Assembly: GCA_003611745.1 (NCBI GenBank)
Contig: RAYF01000026.1
Coordinates: forward strand, 1-64,000
Length of the DNA: 64,000 nucleotides
Direction: 5' to 3'
DNA from: a bacterium D16-36
Lineage (GTDB): Bacteria; Bacillota; Clostridia; Lachnospirales; Lachnospiraceae
Of the stretch, positions 60,062 through 64,000 are shown piece after piece. Position 1 is the first letter of the stretch. Each line of letters opens with the position of its first letter. The notes beneath the pieces are model-generated. The model was not told the DNA's origin, searched no databases, and saw only the letters and a list, made by a program, of their open reading frames with translations. A program made the translations under genes and the position numbers.

Positions 60062-60505
60062 ATGAAACAGTTTATAAAGGAATTTAAGGATTTTATCAGC
60101 CGAGGCAATGTAATGGATTTAGCAGTTGGTATTATTATCGGCGGTGCGTTTACCAGTATTGTGTCTTCTCTGGTAAACGATATTATTAATCCGTTGCTCG
60201 GGCTGTTCGGCGGCATGAATTTTGACCAGCTAAAGATAAATCTTTTGGGGGAAGTGACATTGTATTATGGAAAATTTATAACAGCTGTTATTAATTTTCT
60301 TATCATGGCACTGGTTATCTTTGTGATTATCAAGGTGATGAATACGGCAGCTGCGAAATTTGTGCAAAAGGAGGAGGACAAAGAGGAGGAGGACGATACA
60401 AAAACCTGTCCGTTCTGTAAAAGCCAGATTGCAGCAGATGCTGTAAGATGCCCTCATTGTACTTCTATACTGGACGAATCGGGAGATTATTATAAGATTT
60501 TGTAG
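60062..60505 (+). CDS. mscL: Large-conductance mechanosensitive channel with C-terminal zinc ribbon
   Basis: A 147-residue channel that opens under membrane tension to release solutes. The N-terminal amphipathic helix and first transmembrane helix are typical (KEFKDFISRGNVMDLAVGIIIGGAFTSIVSSLVNDIINP), as is the second helix (about 75-98). After an acidic linker (KEEDKEEEDD), the usual C-terminal helix bundle is replaced by a zinc-ribbon: CPFCKSQIAADAVRCPHC. The start is ATG 60062, 7 nt after AAAGGAG; an earlier ATG at 60041 lacks a site. A bidirectional hairpin separates it from the convergent BlaI-type gene. Confidence 0.92.
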   Translation: MKQFIKEFKDFISRGNVMDLAVGIIIGGAFTSIVSSLVNDIINPLLGLFGGMNFDQLKINLLGEVTLYYGKFITAVINFLIMALVIFVIIKVMNTAAAKFVQKEEDKEEEDDTKTCPFCKSQIAADAVRCPHCTSILDESGDYYKIL

Positions 60506-60512
60506 TAGGTAC

Positions 60513-60557
60513 TACGGCATACCAGAGTGTCAGCTTGCTGTTCCTCGGTATGCCGTA
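60513..60557. terminator. Bidirectional hairpin
   Basis: TACGGCATACC pairs with GGTATGCCGTA (11-bp stem, 23-nt loop), between the convergent mscL and BlaI-type genes. Followed by TGTATTTATT on the plus strand. Confidence 0.7.
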
Positions 60558-60562
60558 TGTAT

Positions 60563-60976
60563 TTATTCGCCTTTTTTGTAATTGTCCAAAAATTCCCTTA
60601 TCTGTGCGATATCCTGCTTTACGGTTTCTGGGTCATCTTCTGTGTCTAGCAGGGCGGCAAGGATAGAAACCTTTGAAAGCTTTTGTTTCAGGGACTGGTA
60701 TTCGGAAGTCATTTTGCACAGTGTAAAGTCACTCTGTGAAATGGCAGGTTTATAGCAGCGCGACAATACGGTTCCGCTGTAGACGATATCTGCAACTTCG
60801 ATTAGACTGTTGTTTAACAGTTTTCTGAGGACGGCCTGTACAGTGTTCATGGTAAGGTCTGGCCTTGCTTTTACAACCATGGCGGCTGTTTTTGGTTCAT
60901 CACTGTTCCAGAGCACATTCATAACGTCCAAATCCCTTTTTGTTAAATTTGTGTTGATTGAATCCTGTTTTTTCAT
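60563..60976 (-). CDS. BlaI/MecI-family transcriptional repressor
   Basis: A 137-residue winged-helix repressor: LTKRDLDVMNVLWNSDEPKTAAMVVK, MNTVQAVLRKLLNNSLIEVADIV and CYKPAISQSDF follow the BlaI pattern of N-terminal DNA-binding domain and C-terminal dimerisation helix. Classical partners (BlaR-type sensor peptidase, beta-lactamase) are absent from the window. The start is ATG 60976 behind AAAGGAG. Upstream lies an AT-rich 460-bp region shared with the divergent MFS exporter unit. The repeat-like TAGACTAGACTAGCTA (60999-61024 region) is a possible operator, but it lacks the TACA/TGTA form of classical BlaI sites. Confidence 0.85.
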   Translation of the reverse strand: MKKQDSINTNLTKRDLDVMNVLWNSDEPKTAAMVVKARPDLTMNTVQAVLRKLLNNSLIEVADIVYSGTVLSRCYKPAISQSDFTLCKMTSEYQSLKQKLSKVSILAALLDTEDDPETVKQDIAQIREFLDNYKKGE

Positions 60977-61289
60977 AGATTTTACTGCTCCTTTTTATTT
61001 ATAATTTAATAGACTAGACTAGCTATATTTTAAAATAAAAGGGTAAGAACGTCAAATGTTATTTTTGTGCATGCGATGAAGATGTGATAAAACAATAAAT
61101 AGTACATTAAGGAATATGATAGTAAAAGTTATACTTTTGATGTGTTAAAATAGAAGAGAGATTTCCGTGATTACTCAGTTCATTAGTTGAAAGATAGAAG
61201 GGGATGTGTTAAGATATGTGTGCTTTAGGAATAGAAGAAAAGAATTTTGATTATAATTTTTGCCGCTAAAAGCGACAAGGAGGATTACT
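60977..61289. other. AT-rich intergenic stretch
   Basis: No gene seen. It holds a TAGACTAGACTAGCTA repeat near the BlaI-type start and, in front of the exporter leader, a TAAAAT box at about 61145-61150 that could be its -10 element. The short AGCG stem (CGCT-AAAA-AGCG, about 61264-61274) lies just before the leader peptide ribosome site. Confidence 0.45.
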
Positions 61290-61328
61290 ATGATTTTATG
61301 TATTGCAAATGCTCCATGCAAGGTTTGA
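61290..61328 (+). CDS. Leader peptide MILCIANAPCKV
   Basis: Twelve codons with a strong AAGGAGG ribosome site 7 nt before the ATG, then TGA. The open frame ends inside the first strand of a stem system that reaches to just before the MFS gene. This is the classic layout of a translated leader whose stalled ribosome controls a downstream antibiotic-export gene. It does not match any leader I remember. Confidence 0.65.
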   Translation: MILCIANAPCKV

Positions 61329-61394
61329 GGACGCTGCATGGAGATGTTACTACGGAGTTAAATATTTAAGAGTGACTTAGTCCTCAGGCTTTGC
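61312..61394 (+). promoter_or_regulatory. Attenuator-like mutually exclusive RNA stems
   Basis: Stem 1: CTCCATGCA (61312-61320) with TGCATGGAG (61335-61343), a perfect 9-bp stem. Stem 2: GCAAGGTTTGAGGAC (61318-61332) with GTCCTCAGGCTTTGC (61380-61394), 15 bp with three G-U pairs. They share bases 61318-61320 and stem 2 uses the loop of stem 1. Both overlap the end of the leader peptide, so ribosome position would select the fold. Confidence 0.65.
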
Positions 61395-61436
61395 AACTTG
61401 ATTAAAAAAATAAAAATCAAAGGGGCAAAGTTTATT

Positions 61437-62726
61437 ATGAAAAATTTTATAAAGGAATTAAGGACGTTTATTATTTTATGGAGCACACAGTCATTGTCAC
61501 AGCTTGGAAGTGCCATGACAGGTTTTGCACTAACCCTCTGGGTTTATGAAAAAACCGGCTCAGCATTGCAGACTGCGCTTTTATCCATATGCTCTTATGC
61601 ACCTTATGTGTTAATGAGTATTTTTGCGGGTGCGCTTAGTGACAGGTGGGATAAGAAAAAGGTTATGCTTGTCTGCGATACATTTGCAGCCTGCTGTACG
61701 GTTCTGGTTTTAGTATTGCTAAAAACAGGTTTATTAATGCCGATACATATTTATTTCTTAAATGCCATTAATGGTTTGATGAACACGGTACAGCAGCCGG
61801 CAAGCGATGTAGCAATGACAATGATTATACCAAAGGAATATTATCAGAAAACAAGTGGTATGAGGTCGTTTTCAAATTCACTGATTACCATTCTAAATCC
61901 GGTTCTGGCCACAGCTTTATTTGCGTTTGCCGGTATGGAAATAGTTATTTATATGGATTTGGCGACTTTTGCAATAGCCTTTACAGCATTACTGTTCTGG
62001 GTGAAGTTTCCTTTTGGTTTAAATGGGGGTACACAAGAGAAAGAACCCCTGTTAATGATAGTAAAAGAAGGCCTTAGGTATCTGCGTAACCATGATCTGG
62101 TCCTTGTCCTGATTCTTTTTCTTGCAGGTGTAAATCTTGTGGCTTCTGCATTTGATGCTGCTTTACCAGCGTTCGTATTGCCGAGGGAAAATGGCGGTGA
62201 AAAGGTGCTGGGGATTGTTACGTCTTGTGCCGGGATTGCCATGCTGATAGGAAGTTTAATTGTAACATTACTGCCGCAGCCGAAAAACCGTATCCGTATA
62301 ATATATATTACGATGCTGATTTCATTGGGGACAGAGAATTATCTGCTGGCTTTTAGCAGGACACCAGTTGTATGGTGTTTGGCGCAGATAATCGGATGGC
62401 TGCTTGTGCCGCTGATGAGCGCCAACCTTGATGTTATATTAAGGAAAACGATTCCTCTGGAGATGCAAGGGCGTGTGTATTCCTGCAGAAATACACTGCA
62501 GTTTTTTACAATACCGATAGGAACATTTATGGGCGGTTTTATGGTGGATAAGTTGTGTGAACCTGTTATGGCGTCGGCTTCTGCTGATGGGCTGCTTACT
62601 GTGCTGTTTGGAAGCGGGAAAGGCTCAGGGGCTGCTATGGTAATGTTTATACTTGGTGTTGCCGGGACGGCTGTGTGTCTGGGATTTGGGCGGATTTTGC
62701 AAAAATACGAATATACAGATAAATAG
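61437..62726 (+). CDS. MFS exporter (Mef-like drug efflux)
   Basis: A 429-residue protein with 12 hydrophobic helices of the major facilitator superfamily. The opening FIILWSTQSLSQLGSAMTGFALTLWVYEKTGSALQTALL and the loop GALSDRWDKKKVMLVCD (GxxxDRxxRK-type motif A) match macrolide-efflux (Mef) type exporters. The start is ATG 61437 with AGGGG 11 nt upstream. The leader peptide and stems at 61290-61394 strongly suggest control by translation, as for exporters and protection proteins against ribosome-targeting drugs. The substrate class is therefore inferred to be a translation inhibitor, but neither drug nor resistance is proven. Confidence 0.88.
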   Translation: MKNFIKELRTFIILWSTQSLSQLGSAMTGFALTLWVYEKTGSALQTALLSICSYAPYVLMSIFAGALSDRWDKKKVMLVCDTFAACCTVLVLVLLKTGLLMPIHIYFLNAINGLMNTVQQPASDVAMTMIIPKEYYQKTSGMRSFSNSLITILNPVLATALFAFAGMEIVIYMDLATFAIAFTALLFWVKFPFGLNGGTQEKEPLLMIVKEGLRYLRNHDLVLVLILFLAGVNLVASAFDAALPAFVLPRENGGEKVLGIVTSCAGIAMLIGSLIVTLLPQPKNRIRIIYITMLISLGTENYLLAFSRTPVVWCLAQIIGWLLVPLMSANLDVILRKTIPLEMQGRVYSCRNTLQFFTIPIGTFMGGFMVDKLCEPVMASASADGLLTVLFGSGKGSGAAMVMFILGVAGTAVCLGFGRILQKYEYTDK

Positions 62727-62862
62727 CAGGAGTAATATGCGGACCACGGAAATCATACTGTGGATGGGATGGCATTTCCGCTTATAGTAATAGAGAGTGA
62801 TTATGTTTTTAACAGTTGATAAGTTCGAAATGATAAAAGACATGGTTTTATAGGGGAGGCAT

Positions 62863-63387
62863 ATGGAAGCAGAGATTTTATTGTGGATTCAGGAATATAT
62901 CAGGACTCCGGTACTAGATTCACTGATGAGGGGGATTACGCATCTGGGGGATTTTGGGATTTTCTGGATTCTGATGGCAGTTGTGTTACTTTTGTATTCA
63001 GATACAAGGAAGGCTGGTGCGGCTGTTACAGTGGGAATGCTGGCATCGTTTGTTTTTAACAACCTGCTTTTGAAGAATCTGGTGGCGAGAACCCGCCCGT
63101 ATGAGGTGATTGATGGCCTGACGCTTCTGGTTGACAGGGCGTCAGATTTGTCTTTCCCGTCAGGGCATTCTGCCACTTCGTTTGTGGCGGCAACAGTTAT
63201 GCTGTGTGTCCTGCCAAAACGGTATGGGATTAGCGCCATGGTTCTGGCTGCGCTGATTGCGTTTTCCAGGCTGTATGTAGGAATCCATTATCCGACGGAT
63301 GTTCTTTTTGGAATATTTTCTGGGATTTTGATTGGTTTTCTGACAGTAAAGGCAGGGAACTGGCAATCGGACGGGCATAGGCCTTGA
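62863..63387 (+). CDS. PAP2-family membrane phosphatase
   Basis: A 174-residue protein with five or six helices and the PAP2 motifs KNLVARTRPYE, PSGHS and SRLYVGIHYPTD. It is shorter than the copy at 4144, and of the BcrC/undecaprenyl-pyrophosphatase-like size class, so recycling of the cell-wall lipid carrier is plausible. The start is ATG 62863 behind AGGGGAGG. It lies 136 bp after the exporter gene; a weak stem (CGGAAAT/ATTTCCG, 62747-62780) lies between. A MATE gene follows 85 bp later, preceded by an inverted repeat (GACGGGCAT/ATGCCCGTC, about 63371-63399). Confidence 0.9.
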   Translation: MEAEILLWIQEYIRTPVLDSLMRGITHLGDFGIFWILMAVVLLLYSDTRKAGAAVTVGMLASFVFNNLLLKNLVARTRPYEVIDGLTLLVDRASDLSFPSGHSATSFVAATVMLCVLPKRYGISAMVLAALIAFSRLYVGIHYPTDVLFGIFSGILIGFLTVKAGNWQSDGHRP

Positions 63388-63472
63388 CAATGCCCGTCAA
63401 TGGGCGGCGCGCTGGGGCAGGAGGGGATGCATCTGCCTCCTCCGGCATTATGACAGGCTTAAAGGAGTTGTG

Positions 63473-64000
63473 GTGGACATGGAGGGAAATCTTACGACGG
63501 GCAGCGTTTTTCGGACGATTTTATATTTTTCACTGCCCTATTTGTTTTCTTATTTTCTGCAGACGCTTTACGGCATGGCAGATTTGTTTATAATCGGGCA
63601 GTTTAATGGGGTAGGGAGCATTACTGCTGTTTCTATCGGGAGCCAGGTTATGCATATGCTGACTGTTATGATTGTAGGGCTGGCGATGGGTTCTACAGTT
63701 AAAATCGGCCGTGCTGTCGGTGCTGGGAAAAAAAGGCAGGCGGCGCAGGCAACCGGGAATACGGCTGCATTGTTTATGCCTCTTTCCGTTGTCTTAATGG
63801 CGGTGCTGCTGATTGCAGTAAGGCCGGTTGTTTCTGTGATGTCAACGCCGGCGGAAGCCGTTTCGGAGACGGTTTCTTACCTGACAATCTGTTTTATCGG
63901 TATCCCATTTATCACAGCGTACAATATGATCAGCTCTGTTTTCCGCGGTATGGGCGACTCGAAAAGCCCGATGTATTTTATTGCTGCGGCATGTGTATTT
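63473..64000 (+). CDS. MATE-family exporter, truncated by window end
   Basis: At least 176 codons remain open to the end of the window. The sequence reads as a MATE N-terminal half: TGSVFRTILYFSLPYLFSYFLQTLYGMADLFIIGQFNG, MIVGLAMGSTVKIGRAVGAGKK and NMISSVFRGMGDSKSPMYF, the last being the conserved loop also seen in the gene at 10279. The start is GTG 63473 (AAGGAG 5 nt upstream) or ATG 63479. It is a multidrug or metabolite antiporter. The C-terminal half lies outside the window. Confidence 0.88.
   Translation, partial: MDMEGNLTTGSVFRTILYFSLPYLFSYFLQTLYGMADLFIIGQFNGVGSITAVSIGSQVMHMLTVMIVGLAMGSTVKIGRAVGAGKKRQAAQATGNTAALFMPLSVVLMAVLLIAVRPVVSVMSTPAEAVSETVSYLTICFIGIPFITAYNMISSVFRGMGDSKSPMYFIAAACVF

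Noticed and set aside
1-64000. CRISPR arrays, rRNA and tRNA genes
   Set aside because: No regularly spaced direct repeats and no rRNA- or tRNA-like sequence were seen while reading. A covariance-model scan was not possible here.

Overview
The window reads as a low-to-mid GC Gram-positive gut anaerobe, most likely a Lachnospiraceae (Clostridium cluster XIVa) genome. The support is AGGAGG ribosome sites throughout, sigma-A promoters with 17-bp spacers, an [FeFe] hydrogenase, hybrid kinases and GGDEF proteins of clostridial type, and large secreted glycanases with Ig-like tails. The species cannot be fixed from the sequence alone. Region 1 (1-9.6 kb) is a mosaic mobile element. A GC-rich backbone carries a MOB_P-type relaxase, an XRE regulator, a sigma-like protein with a broken C-terminus, a DUF6870-like small protein and a large serine recombinase. 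It encloses AT-rich cargo: MarR regulator, aldo/keto reductase, PAP2 phosphatase and a frameshifted tyrosine phosphatase. Six copies of an inverted repeat (TTTGGGACA-3 nt-TGTCCCAAA type) sit at its gene ends. To the right are a 212-bp MITE-like element and debris of an Rpn-type nuclease gene. Region 2 (10-15.5 kb) is ordinary chromosome: MATE exporter, membrane diguanylate cyclase, an S26-like peptidase, the MntP manganese exporter and an AraC-family regulator. Region 3 (16-46.5 kb) is a dedicated arabinan-utilisation locus. Outside the cell act a GH127 beta-L-arabinofuranosidase (its reading frame is broken near the N-terminus), three GH43 enzymes (one lipoprotein, two large wall-type proteins) and two secreted non-catalytic carbohydrate-binding-like proteins. 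Uptake is assigned to an unusual seven-gene run: a 1001-residue solute-binding protein, a permease pair, an NHL-TPR-YIP1 membrane protein, a DUF5696 protein, a second permease pair and a lipoprotein solute-binding protein, with no ATPase gene. A cytoplasmic GH51 alpha-L-arabinofuranosidase would finish the degradation. Region 4 (46.6-64 kb) holds an Rpn-type nuclease, a siroheme sulfite/nitrite reductase, a VTC-domain / DUF4956 / beta-helix trio, a metallophosphoesterase, a 7TM-GAF protein with a degenerate GGDEF motif, a hybrid histidine kinase, a group-B-like [FeFe] hydrogenase, MscL with a C-terminal zinc ribbon, a BlaI/MecI-type repressor, a Mef-like MFS exporter behind a leader peptide and mutually exclusive RNA stems, a PAP2 phosphatase and the start of a second MATE exporter. 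A dispersed modular repeat ending in an intrinsic terminator (complete copies at 22980, 46513 and 49987) marks operon ends in regions 3 and 4. The most promising undescribed items are the transporter run with NHL-YIP1 and DUF5696 partners, the leader-peptide attenuator at 61.3 kb, the palindrome family of the mobile element and the modular terminator repeat.
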